A stretch of DNA of 64,000 bases from Bradyrhizobium diazoefficiens. GTDB lineage: Bacteria > Pseudomonadota > Alphaproteobacteria > Rhizobiales > Xanthobacteraceae. A program made the translations under genes and the position numbers. Below are positions 6,530 through 13,951 of this stretch, piece after piece (the first letter of the stretch is position 1; each line of letters opens with the position of its first letter). Location of the stretch: contig NZ_JAFCJJ010000006.1 in assembly GCF_018131015.1 (NCBI RefSeq), positions 124,001-188,000 of the forward strand, given 5' to 3'. A model generated the notes under the pieces. The model saw nothing but the letters and a program-made list of their open reading frames with translations, was not told the DNA's origin and did not search any database.

Positions 6530-8202
6530 CTACCGATCAATCCGCGCTCGATCAACGATGCGCTGCAGGGCCACCGTCTGCGGCAAAGTACCGAACATCC
6601 TTCCCCAATCCCCGGATAGTCGTGTGGCACAGAAGGCATCGGCGACAAAATCGGGAGCATGTCGGATCAACAGCGCGCCCTGGAAGGCGTAAGCCATCAT
6701 CTCTACAAGACGCCGCCCGTTCTGCTCGGTCGTTTCGACGTCCGCCAGAGCGTCCTCCAGGCGGTTCAAGAACGTGTCGAATCCATGATTGCCACCCCTT
6801 GCGATCCGAAGCTCGGCAAGCAACGCCTCGACACAATCAGGCTCCTTTTGCATCGCCCTTAGCACGTCGAGAACGATCACGTTTCCAGAACCTTCCCAGA
6901 TGCTGTTCAACGGGGCCTCACGATAGAGGCGAGCCATCAGATGTTCCTCGACGAAGCCGTTGCCGCCATGGCATTCAAGAGCTTCGTGAACAAACGCGGA
7001 TGCTCTCTTGCAATTCCAGTACTTGGCAAATGCTGCCGCAATACGCTCCAGTTTACGCGCTGCGGTGTCGCCCTGTTGAGAATCATCGCAGGCGCGCGCA
7101 ACTCGAAATGCCATCAAGTGTTCGCCTCGCTATCGATCGCAAGATCCGCGAGCACATTGCGCATGATGGGCTGGTCTATCAGAGCTTTCTGAAACGAGCG
7201 GCGGTGACCCGCATGATGTATGGCCTGCGTCAGTGCCTGCCGCATCATTGCAGCCGACCCGACCGTAAAATCGAGGCGCGTAAGATGGATCATCCCGATT
7301 GCCGCTTTGATCCCGCGCCCCTCTTCGCTCATTGAATATGCAAGGGTCGACCGAAACTCGACCTCCGACGAGGCATTGGAGCGATTGCCGAGCTTGTCCT
7401 TCAGGCGCTGGATGAGAAAGTTGTTTTGAGAGCCGTCCTGCAGCACGCGAGGAATGATGAAGCAGGTTGGCCCACGATCGGTATATGCAAGAGTGTAGAA
7501 CCCGTCACACATGGGCGCCGAGCAGAACCACTTGTGCCCGTTGATCTCGTACAGTGACCCGGGGCCGCCACCCTCGAGGGCAACCGCTCTCGTCGTGTTC
7601 GCGCGCAGATCTGACCCGCCCTGTTTCTCGGTCAGGGTCATGCCAATGGTCGCGCCGGCCTTCTTTGAAATATGGATTGGACGGGGATCGTAGCTCGTCG
7701 AATTGAGAGCCGGCTCCCACTCGGAGCCGATGCCGGGAGTCTGGGCAACGATGGGGACGGCCGAGTAGTTCATTCCGGTTGGGCATGCCGTACCGTTCTC
7801 GGCCTGATTCCAAAGGTAACTTAACGCAGCACGCGCAACATGCGCGCCCCGCCGCTTGTGTGTCCAGGCGTAGGAGTGGACCCCCGCGCCGAACGCAATC
7901 CGCATCAAGTCATGATAGGCTGGATGATATTCGACGAAGTCAATCCGATTTCCCCGCCGATCATGGGTTCTCAGCTCCGGAACATGCTTGTTTGCCAGCC
8001 GGGCCAATTCTCGAACGTCTTCAGACCCAACCACCGATCCGAAGGTTTTCAGGTCAGGGACAGCCCACTCGGCTCCTTCCCGTTTGACGACGTCCCCCAG
8101 GATTTTGTCTTGAGTGAAGAGGTTCACGTCGCCCATCAAGGGAGCCTGGTTCAGCACCTCGTGTGTGGCGACTTCCTTCTTTGAGACCGTCGGGTTGGAC
8201 AC
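6530..8202 (-). pseudogene. AidB-like acyl-CoA dehydrogenase, interrupted by a frameshift
   Basis: Two overlapping frames, 7114-8202 (362 residues) and 6530-7117 (195 residues), together give the full length expected for an AidB/DNA-alkylation-response acyl-CoA dehydrogenase (about 550). The first part carries the FAD-binding region (GMTLTEKQGGSDLR, then GHKWFCSAP). The second carries the C-terminal helices (HGGNGFVEE, IWEGSGNV). The break is at AACACTTGATGG; one more T would restore one frame reading through ANTLMAFRV. It may be a real mutation or a sequencing error. The start is GTG 8202 behind GGGGAGGCGGC. A TetR gene lies upstream, with two operators between. Confidence 0.8.
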
Positions 8203-8219
8203 CGCCGCCTCCCCATTTT

Positions 8220-8255
8220 ATGAATTGCATTCATTTTATTATGAACGCGGTTCAT
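8220..8255. promoter_or_regulatory. tandem TetR-type operators
   Basis: Two similar palindromes, ATGAATTGCATTCAT (8220-8234) and ATGAACGCGGTTCAT (8241-8255), share the form TGAAYNNNRTTCA. Their centres are 21 bp apart, two helical turns. They sit 18-53 bases before the start of the acyl-CoA dehydrogenase and just after the TetR gene, so they are likely sites for that regulator. Confidence 0.65.
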
Positions 8256-8291
8256 TCCATGTCAAGGCATTTGAAATTGATTGCTGGGAAG

Positions 8292-8912
8292 CTAAGGGGA
8301 TTTCAAGCGGAACACCGCGCAATGACAAAGCGTGGCAACCTCGTCCACGAAACCGGCATGATCGGATTTCTTCATTGTCCTGGAGCCCGATAGCGCCTCA
8401 GTCAGACATTCGATGAGGATGCCTACCAGAGCGGCCGCGGTTATGGACGACGTCTGCCTGGGAAGTTCTCCGAGAACGACCCCTTGTGCGATGAGGCGCG
8501 CGAAAACTTTCGCCAGCTCCTTTCGGTAGTTGAGCCGCGCCGCAGCTACGCCTTTGTCAATTGGCTCCGCAATCAGCAGATATGCGAGACGCCCGCCTCG
8601 AACTGCCCTGTCCACGAACGCGCGCACCGCCAGATCCAGTTTCTCTTTGGTGGGAGCCTGTTTCGAGACGATGTCGCTAACGACATCAAGCTCTCGCTGC
8701 GACACGCCGCCAATCACTTCTCCCAGGAGCTCGACCTTGGAATCGAAATACCCATACACGGTGCCAGTCGCGACTCCGGCACGATCGGCGATGGACGCGA
8801 TGGACGCATCGCGAAACTTGTCCTGAAGGATCAGATCGCGAGCGGCCTTCAGGATCCTGGCGCGCCTTTCCGCCATCTGTTCGTCGACGCGAGCCGTCTT
8901 GCGATATGCCAT
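8292..8912 (-). CDS. TetR family transcriptional regulator
   Basis: The 206-residue repressor has the N-terminal TetR helix-turn-helix at about residues 15-60 (RRARILKAARDLILQ, then IASIADRAGVATGTVYGYF), with the usual TVYGYF recognition-helix end. The C-terminal part would bind a ligand, perhaps an acyl-CoA given the adjacent dehydrogenase. ATG 8912 gives the normal TetR length; the frame extends upstream into non-coding sequence. It is co-oriented with and upstream of the split acyl-CoA dehydrogenase. Both lie between two copies of a palindromic repeat. Confidence 0.88.
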   Translation of the reverse strand: MAYRKTARVDEQMAERRARILKAARDLILQDKFRDASIASIADRAGVATGTVYGYFDSKVELLGEVIGGVSQRELDVVSDIVSKQAPTKEKLDLAVRAFVDRAVRGGRLAYLLIAEPIDKGVAAARLNYRKELAKVFARLIAQGVVLGELPRQTSSITAAALVGILIECLTEALSGSRTMKKSDHAGFVDEVATLCHCAVFRLKSP

Positions 8913-9051
8913 TGGCCTGCTTCCGTCATAGTCGGCTACTGACCGAGACAAGTATCCTGCGAGAGCCGGGTGGCACTTGTCATCGAATCCTGGGCAGTCA
9001 GGCAACCACGAAGGTCGATTTGATAGCAAGCCCGGCGGCCAGCAGCTCAGC

Positions 9052-9136
9052 CCGTAGGATGGTTTGAGCAAAGCGAAACCCATCGGTCCGCGCTACGTGG
9101 TGATGGGTTTCGCGAAGAGCTCAACCCATCCTACGG
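9052..9136. repeat. palindromic intergenic repeat, copy 2 (CCGTAGGATGGGT family)
   Basis: This copy matches 6409-6490 in both arms and differs mainly in the central loop. It is in the same orientation. It directly abuts the start of what looks like a truncated membrane-protein gene. Confidence 0.8.
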
Positions 9137-9155
9137 CCTGATCCTCGATCTCCTG

Positions 9156-9488
9156 ATGCATGGGCGTGACATCGCCTTGTGGCCCGGGCAGGCGCTGCCG
9201 AAATTTGGCGCCGGCTTTTACGATGCCCCGTTCGTCGCGTTCATCGTCGAACTTGTCTACGGAATTGGATGCTGGGCCATCTACGGTGGCGACCGGAGCC
9301 TGCTGGCACTGATCGTCATCGCAAGCCTGGCAAACCTTCCGCTTCTGTCGCCCGCGATCCCCTGGCCGCTCGACTTTCTTGCCGGTCGGCCGATGCTCGT
9401 CGTGACGTTCATTCTGGCTCAGATCATCGTCACGCTGGGCCTCGTCGTGCTGCTGGCGCAGCGACCGGAGACGGCACAATTGCGGTGA
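9156..9488 (+). pseudogene. membrane protein, probable C-terminal remnant
   Basis: The 110-residue frame encodes three hydrophobic segments (near residues 24-45, 48-66 and 80-102). It begins abruptly after a palindromic repeat, and the same frame stays open into the repeat itself, as if the 5' part of a longer gene had been lost. No ribosome-binding site precedes ATG 9156. It may be a decayed fragment of a larger multi-pass protein, or a small gene with a poorly defined start. No function can be assigned. Confidence 0.4.
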
Positions 9489-9651
9489 CGTGCAGTCCAG
9501 TCCACTTAATGCGCTTTTGTGAAGTTGAGTGCACTATCACCGTAGTTACCGTAATCGATCCCAGCAGGCTCCTTACGATTCCCATACGCCTTGCGTCCGA
9601 TATAGTTGGTCGCCCTAAGGTCGAGTTTATCCAAAATGGGAGGAGGCACGG

Positions 9652-9963
9652 ATGGGTTGGTTTTCACCGAAACAGCAGTGGGAGCGCACATTCCGATTGC
9701 GTAGCAATCATACTGGAGGGCGCAGCTTTTTGACGGTCTTGTTCTGGTTATGGGGTAGCGTCGGTCTCTTCTTTAACGCTGGCACGTTGTTCGGCCTAAC
9801 CGGATCGGTAGGGGTTGGGACATCCGCATACCTGACAGCCACCACACTCATTTGGATCGGTGGCATGGTCTTGTTTGGAATGGGCGCGTTGCTTTCGCAC
9901 AGCGACTTTGATGGCGAACGGCCAGCACCGTCTGACACTGGCGACGTCAGGATTACACGATAG
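9652..9963 (+). CDS. small two-helix membrane protein, unknown
   Basis: The 103-residue product has a basic N-terminus, two membrane helices (about residues 26-48 and 58-82) and a polar acidic tail. ATG 9652 is preceded by GGGAGGAGG at ideal spacing, which strongly supports translation. It stands alone. Its base composition is less GC-rich than that of the flanking metabolic genes. No family was recognised. Confidence 0.6.
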   Translation: MGWFSPKQQWERTFRLRSNHTGGRSFLTVLFWLWGSVGLFFNAGTLFGLTGSVGVGTSAYLTATTLIWIGGMVLFGMGALLSHSDFDGERPAPSDTGDVRITR

Positions 9964-10179
9964 GATTCAGAATTGCGGTAACGGTGCGCTAGTTTCACTC
10001 GCCGTCGCCACCCCAAGGCTGCCGCTTTGCTCCACGCTGGGCTGGCTCACCTCGCTGGCCGCTTCGCCCTCACGCACACGTGCACCCGCCCCCTGCCCCT
10101 CATCCTCCTTTCCTGCTAATCTCCCACCCCCGCCGTCCAGGCCCCAACCAAAACACCTCCATCCAAGGGAGCAACAACC

Positions 10180-10632
10180 ATGCGTTATCTCCACACCATG
10201 CTGCGCGTGCGCAATCTCGATGTCGCGCTGAAATTCTACCGGGATGCGCTGGGGCTGACGGAGGTGCGGCGGATCGACAACGAGAAGGGGCGCTTCACGC
10301 TTCTGTTCCTGTGCTCGGCCGACGATCTCGACGCGCTGAAGGACCAGCCCAAGACGCGCGGCGCGCCGCTGGTCGAGCTCACTTACAATTGGGACGAGGA
10401 GAAGTATGGCGAGGACCGCTTCTTCGGCCATCTCGCCTACGAGGTCGACGACATCTACGCAACTTGCGAGAAGCTGCAGAAGGCCGGCGTCACCATCAAC
10501 CGTCCGCCGCGCGACGGCAACATGGCCTTCGTCCGCTCGCCGGACCTGCACTCGATCGAGCTGTTGCAGAAGGGCGAGCCGAAGCCGCCGCAGGAACCCT
10601 GGGCCTCCATGCCGAACACCGGCCACTGGTAG
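10180..10632 (+). CDS. gloA: lactoylglutathione lyase (glyoxalase I)
   Basis: It converts the hemithioacetal of methylglyoxal and glutathione to S-lactoylglutathione in the cytoplasm. The 150 residues contain the two beta-alpha-beta-beta-beta units of the family. The expected metal ligands are visible as His5, Glu66 (LVELTYN), His84 (FFGHLAYEV) and Glu127 (SIELLQ), which fits the short Ni/Co-type bacterial enzyme. ATG 10180 follows AGGGAG. It is transcribed with a 26-residue membrane peptide just downstream and ends at a terminator. A glutathione transferase gene lies next on the same strand. Confidence 0.93.
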   Translation: MRYLHTMLRVRNLDVALKFYRDALGLTEVRRIDNEKGRFTLLFLCSADDLDALKDQPKTRGAPLVELTYNWDEEKYGEDRFFGHLAYEVDDIYATCEKLQKAGVTINRPPRDGNMAFVRSPDLHSIELLQKGEPKPPQEPWASMPNTGHW

Positions 10633-10703
10633 GCGCCTCTCGGCTGGAACAAGCCCTCGCCGCGCGAATTGTCCCTCCGACGAATGCGATTGGAGGAGAC
10701 GTC

Positions 10704-10784
10704 ATGGGACGAGGAATATTGTTGTGGCTGCTCGGCGTGCCGATCCCGGTGATCATTCTGCTGTGGCTGTTCTTCGGCCATTGA
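10704..10784 (+). CDS. 26-residue membrane peptide
   Basis: A complete small ORF encodes one hydrophobic helix with a basic start (MGRGILLWLL) and a Pro break in the middle (GVPIPVIILL), ending FFGH. A very strong ribosome-binding site, GGAGGAG, precedes the ATG. It follows gloA by 71 bases, and a strong terminator begins 20 bases after its stop. The combination of Shine-Dalgarno, hydrophobic helix and terminator supports a real gene. The function is unknown; single-pass peptides of this size often modulate membrane complexes. Confidence 0.65.
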   Translation: MGRGILLWLLGVPIPVIILLWLFFGH

Positions 10785-10803
10785 GCGTTTGCCCTGCTGC
10801 GAA

Positions 10804-10833
10804 AGCTCCGCTTCCCGGAAGCGGGGCTTTTTG
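10804..10833 (+). terminator. rho-independent terminator
   Basis: AGCTCCGCTTCC pairs with GGAAGCGGGGCT and is followed by TTTTT. It ends the gloA / small-peptide transcript. Confidence 0.8.
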
Positions 10834-10915
10834 CATGAGGGGCGCGCCGCAATCGCGGCTCGCTGACCTCTCGAAATTCCGCTATCACCTCCGCTGAAAA
10901 CCAGGGAGGAATTCG

Positions 10916-11554
10916 ATGCCGGAGCAACAGCGCACGATCTGGGGCCGCGCCAACTCGGTCAACGTGCAGAAGGTGCTGTGGGCGCTGGCCGAGCTCGAGC
11001 TGCCCTATCAGCGCATCGACGCCGGCATGGCCTTTGGCCGCACCCGCGAGCCGGACTACCTCGCGATGAACCCCAACGCGCGCATCCCCACTTTGGTCGA
11101 GGGCGATTTTGTGCTGTGGGAGTCCAACTCCATCATGCGTTACCTGTGCCTCGCGCACGGGCGCGGCACGCCGATCTACCCTGAGCCACCGAAACGCCGC
11201 GCCAGCGTCGACCGCTGGCTCGACTGGACGCTGTCGACGCTGCAGCCGGTCGACCGGCCGGTGTTCTGGGCGCTGGTGCGCACGCCGGCGGCCGAGCGCG
11301 ACATGGCGAAGATCCAGAAGGACGCCGATGTCGCCGCCGAGGTCTGGGTGATCGCCGATCGCCAGCTTGCGACGCGCCCCTTCGTGGACGGCGATGCGTT
11401 CACGCTCGCCGATATCGCGGTCGGCGCCTATGCAAGGCGCTGGCTCGGGGTCGAGGGCATCACCCGGCCGGCCCAGCCGCATCTGGCGCGCTGGCTCGCC
11501 GACCTCGGCAAGCGGGCCGGATTTGCGCAGTTTGTCGCACCTCCCATGTCGTGA
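10916..11554 (+). CDS. glutathione S-transferase
   Basis: The 212-residue cytosolic enzyme would conjugate glutathione to electrophiles or reduce peroxides. The N-terminal thioredoxin-like domain (about residues 1-85) contains NPNARIPTLVEGD with the cis-Pro and WESNSIMRYL with the glutathione-binding Glu-Ser pair. The C-terminal helical domain includes FTLADIAVGAY, the usual N-capping motif. A Ser at position 14 (RANSVNV) is the likely catalytic residue. ATG 10916 follows AGGGAGG. Adjacency to gloA suggests a shared role in electrophile detoxification, though a terminator separates them. Confidence 0.88.
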   Translation: MPEQQRTIWGRANSVNVQKVLWALAELELPYQRIDAGMAFGRTREPDYLAMNPNARIPTLVEGDFVLWESNSIMRYLCLAHGRGTPIYPEPPKRRASVDRWLDWTLSTLQPVDRPVFWALVRTPAAERDMAKIQKDADVAAEVWVIADRQLATRPFVDGDAFTLADIAVGAYARRWLGVEGITRPAQPHLARWLADLGKRAGFAQFVAPPMS

Positions 11555-11688
11555 GCCGCTGGTGCGGCCTAAGTGCCGGTGACACTGCGCAGAATTGCTC
11601 TGCGCGCGCAGACGTCAGGCATTGCCGTCGCCCTTGACGGCATCAGTGCATGGGGTTGTTTTCGACATTTTTGTTTTGAAGGTGCCGG

Positions 11689-11856
11689 CTAGCGCCAGCC
11701 CCGCTCGACCAGCACGACGATGGCGATCAGCACCAGGGTCACCGCCGCGATCGCAAGCCGCGCCGTCCAGCTCAGGCCGCGGCTGAACCACCACAAGAGC
11801 GCGCAATACATCAGCGCGGGAACGAGGAGGTCGAGCCGCAACAGGTCCGGCGCCAT
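11689..11856 (-). CDS. small membrane protein, unknown
   Basis: A 55-residue minus-strand ORF encodes two hydrophobic segments (LLVPALMYCALLWWF and AIAAVTLVLIAIVVLV) with an Arg-containing turn between them and an ERGWR tail. It starts six bases after the stop of the secreted small-protein gene upstream, which supports co-transcription. No homologue was recognised. Confidence 0.45.
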   Translation of the reverse strand: MAPDLLRLDLLVPALMYCALLWWFSRGLSWTARLAIAAVTLVLIAIVVLVERGWR

Positions 11857-11862
11857 GCAGCC

Positions 11863-12096
11863 TCAGCGCCGGATCGCGGTGTCGACGCTGATCGAGCCGC
11901 CGATCTTCACACAGGTGCCTTCGACCATGCGGAAGCCGCGGCCATAGCTGGCGCAGGAATCGGCTTTCTCGGAGCCGCCCGTGCCCTTCAGCGGCAGCGT
12001 CTTGCCGCCCTGCCCGGTTGCGGGAAGGCGCAAGGCCTCGGCAGCGATGGCCGGCGTCACGGCGAAGCAGATGAGTATGAGGAGCAGCATGCGCAT
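11863..12096 (-). CDS. small secreted protein with a porin-like Cys motif
   Basis: The 77-residue product has a signal peptide (LLLILICFAVTPAIAAEA). Its mature part ends with SCASYGRGFRMVEGTCVKIGG. That spacing of two cysteines with YGxGF and GTCxKIGG resembles the first loop of alphaproteobacterial porins (Porin_2 type), but the beta-barrel is absent. It may be a stand-alone relative or a truncated derivative. The start was set at the first ATG (12096) before the hydrophobic stretch; a second ATG lies two codons inside. Confidence 0.55.
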   Translation of the reverse strand: MRMLLLILICFAVTPAIAAEALRLPATGQGGKTLPLKGTGGSEKADSCASYGRGFRMVEGTCVKIGGSISVDTAIRR

Positions 12097-12159
12097 GGCT
12101 TGCGTTCTAGCCCGGACGCAGGGCTCGCGCCACCGCACGCGCTCGCACTGGCGGCGAGG

Positions 12160-12414
12160 TCACATGAAGCGGACGCCGGCCGACTTGCCGCGGCGCCACA
12201 CCACCTGGCAGCGCCGCCCGGTCCGGGCGTCGCGCGAAAAGGCCATCTTGATCACGCCGGGAAGCCCGCTGGCGTCGTCGTCCAGCGTGATCTTCGCACC
12301 CGAATCCGAGATGTCCTGGACCAGGCATTGCCGCGCGGCAAAACCGCCATCGAGCGTGATCCAGGCCTGGCGCGACAGCAGTTTGCGCTCGGCGCGCTTC
12401 TTGGGCAGTGGCAT
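12160..12414 (-). CDS. PilZ-domain protein
   Basis: This 84-residue single-domain protein carries the PilZ features RAERK...SRQAW near residues 7-18 and the core DISDSGAKI near residue 35, ending with CQVVWRRGKSAGVRF. Proteins of this family bind cyclic di-GMP, but the RxxxR element is loosely conserved here, so binding is uncertain. It lies next to tRNA-Glu and about 450 bases from a second, larger PilZ protein on the opposite strand. A longer reading frame exists upstream but looks non-coding. Confidence 0.75.
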   Translation of the reverse strand: MPLPKKRAERKLLSRQAWITLDGGFAARQCLVQDISDSGAKITLDDDASGLPGVIKMAFSRDARTGRRCQVVWRRGKSAGVRFM

Positions 12415-12640
12415 CGGTTGAGATCTCCCCACGGCTAGCGCTACGCAGGGAACCCTAAGAATCCGTTGAAATCGCTCCAAAACCCCGACCAGGCCGCACT
12501 GCCCACCGCCCCGCAAAGACCGGTCCGGTACGGCTTGCCCACGGCGCCAAAGGCCACTATACGTTCGCCCGCTGCAAGCCGCCGGGCCTGACTCGGGCGG
12601 CCAGCGGCCGCACCGCGAAGAGCGGTTTGGCCCTGTGTTT

Positions 12641-12715
12641 GCTCCCTTCGTCTATCGGTTAGGACGCCACCCTTTCACGGTGGAGAGAGCGGTTCGATTC
12701 CGCTAGGGAGCGCCA
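12641..12715 (+). tRNA. tRNA-Glu (anticodon TTC)
   Basis: All four arms fold: the acceptor GCTCCCT pairs with AGGGAGC, the D arm GTCT/GGAC, the anticodon stem CCACC/GGTGG around CTTTCAC, and the T arm AGCGG/CCGCT around TTCGATT. The 3' CCA is encoded. No duplicated 3' end that would mark an attachment site was seen downstream within the window. Confidence 0.97.
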
Positions 12716-12869
12716 GGCGCGCGACACCTTCGCGCATTTTCCCCGCGGCAATCCGGCCCCCTGCATTAACCCAAAATTTACCCCTCCTCCCGAGTACCGG
12801 TATGATTTGTTTAGAAATTATCTGTTACGGTTCGGGCACGTAAATAGTTCGACAACCCGTTTGGCGTTG

Positions 12870-13496
12870 ATGTCCGTCGCAGAATTCCTCAGGCAGCGCG
12901 CAGTGGAAGTGACCGTGAACGGCAGCTACTCGCTGCCGCGCTGGTACGACTGCGAGGGCAAGCTCAGGACCTTTGCCTGCCGCACCAAGCGTGTCTCGCC
13001 GTTCCGCATGATCGTGGACGTGCCCGTCGTCGGCAAGATCGGCGAGCGCGTGACCTCCTATTTCCAGGACTTCGGCGAGTTCGAATGCACCATCAGCGCG
13101 ACGCTGAAATCGGGCTTCCTGATGGAGCTCGAGATGACCCGGGCCCGGCGCGCCTGGATGTCGGAAAAGCTGACCTGGCTCGAGAAGAAGCAGAAGGACG
13201 CCAGCATCCAGGAGCTGCGGCGCGACGCGCGGTTCGTGCCCCAGGTCCCGCACACCTTCCTGACGCTCGCCGACGGCACCAGCTATCCCTGCTTCATTAT
13301 CGACGTCTCCACGGCAGGCGTCGCGATCTCCTGCGAATACGATCCGCCGATCGGGACGGTGCTCGCGGTCGGCGCCTGCGTCGGACGGGTGATCCGGAAA
13401 TTCGACAACGGCTTTGCGGTCAAGTTCGCCGAAAAGCAGCAGCGGGAGGATGTCGGCCGCCTGATCGTCCGCTCGGGCATGGCGCAGTCGGCCTGA
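12870..13496 (+). CDS. PilZ-domain protein
   Basis: The 208-residue cytoplasmic protein appears to hold two PilZ-like barrels. The N-terminal one (about residues 12-95) is degenerate. The C-terminal one (about residues 115-200) has RRDARFVP and DVSTAGVAI, the RxxxR and D/NxSxxG cyclic-di-GMP motifs. A helical linker (TRARRAWMSEKLTWLEKK) joins them. ATG 12870 lacks a clear ribosome-binding site; a TTG further upstream would lengthen it by 21 residues. It probably reads cyclic di-GMP levels to control a surface process. Confidence 0.8.
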   Translation: MSVAEFLRQRAVEVTVNGSYSLPRWYDCEGKLRTFACRTKRVSPFRMIVDVPVVGKIGERVTSYFQDFGEFECTISATLKSGFLMELEMTRARRAWMSEKLTWLEKKQKDASIQELRRDARFVPQVPHTFLTLADGTSYPCFIIDVSTAGVAISCEYDPPIGTVLAVGACVGRVIRKFDNGFAVKFAEKQQREDVGRLIVRSGMAQSA

Positions 13497-13582
13497 ACCA
13501 AAGGAAATGGCCGCCACGCCGCGGCCGCATTTGCGCGATCAGCTTTTTGCCGGCGTTTTGAGACTTGCGATCGGGGGACCGG

Positions 13583-13822
13583 ATGGCAGTCGACAAGATC
13601 ACCTGGGACAGGGTCGGCCGGGTTACCGAGCCCGGCCGCTACATGTACACCTTCGGCTGGCTCACCATCACGGCCCGCGATCTCGAGATCTGGCGGCAGT
13701 ATCCGCAAGCCGCCTTCACGCTGCTCGCCGAGCATCCCGAGCCGGAAACATCGATCAGCGAGGAATTCCATCTCGGCGCCTTCGACATTGCGCCTGACCG
13801 CCCGCCACCCACCAGCCATTGA
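13583..13822 (+). CDS. hypothetical small protein
   Basis: The 79-residue protein has no signal peptide or membrane helix. The centre is aromatic-rich (GRYMYTFGWLTITARDLEIWRQYP) and the tail is acidic then proline-rich. ATG 13583 is preceded by GGGGGACCGG, a good ribosome-binding site, and the codon bias is typical of the genome. It follows the PilZ gene by 86 bases and may share its transcript. The family is not recognised. Confidence 0.55.
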   Translation: MAVDKITWDRVGRVTEPGRYMYTFGWLTITARDLEIWRQYPQAAFTLLAEHPEPETSISEEFHLGAFDIAPDRPPPTSH

Positions 13823-13951
13823 CGCGCAGCGAAGCCTGCCCCTCACTGCCCCGGCCGGAGCGCGGTCCCCGCCTCCGGACACGGACTCATGACACATGGT
13901 CGCATCGGTGGTGGTAGATAAGCCGGCCAAGGGAACCTATTTTCCACACCG

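Noticed and set aside
12641..12715. Considered the tRNA-Glu as an integration site
   Set aside because: No integrase nearby and no repeat of the tRNA 3' end was seen downstream in the window.
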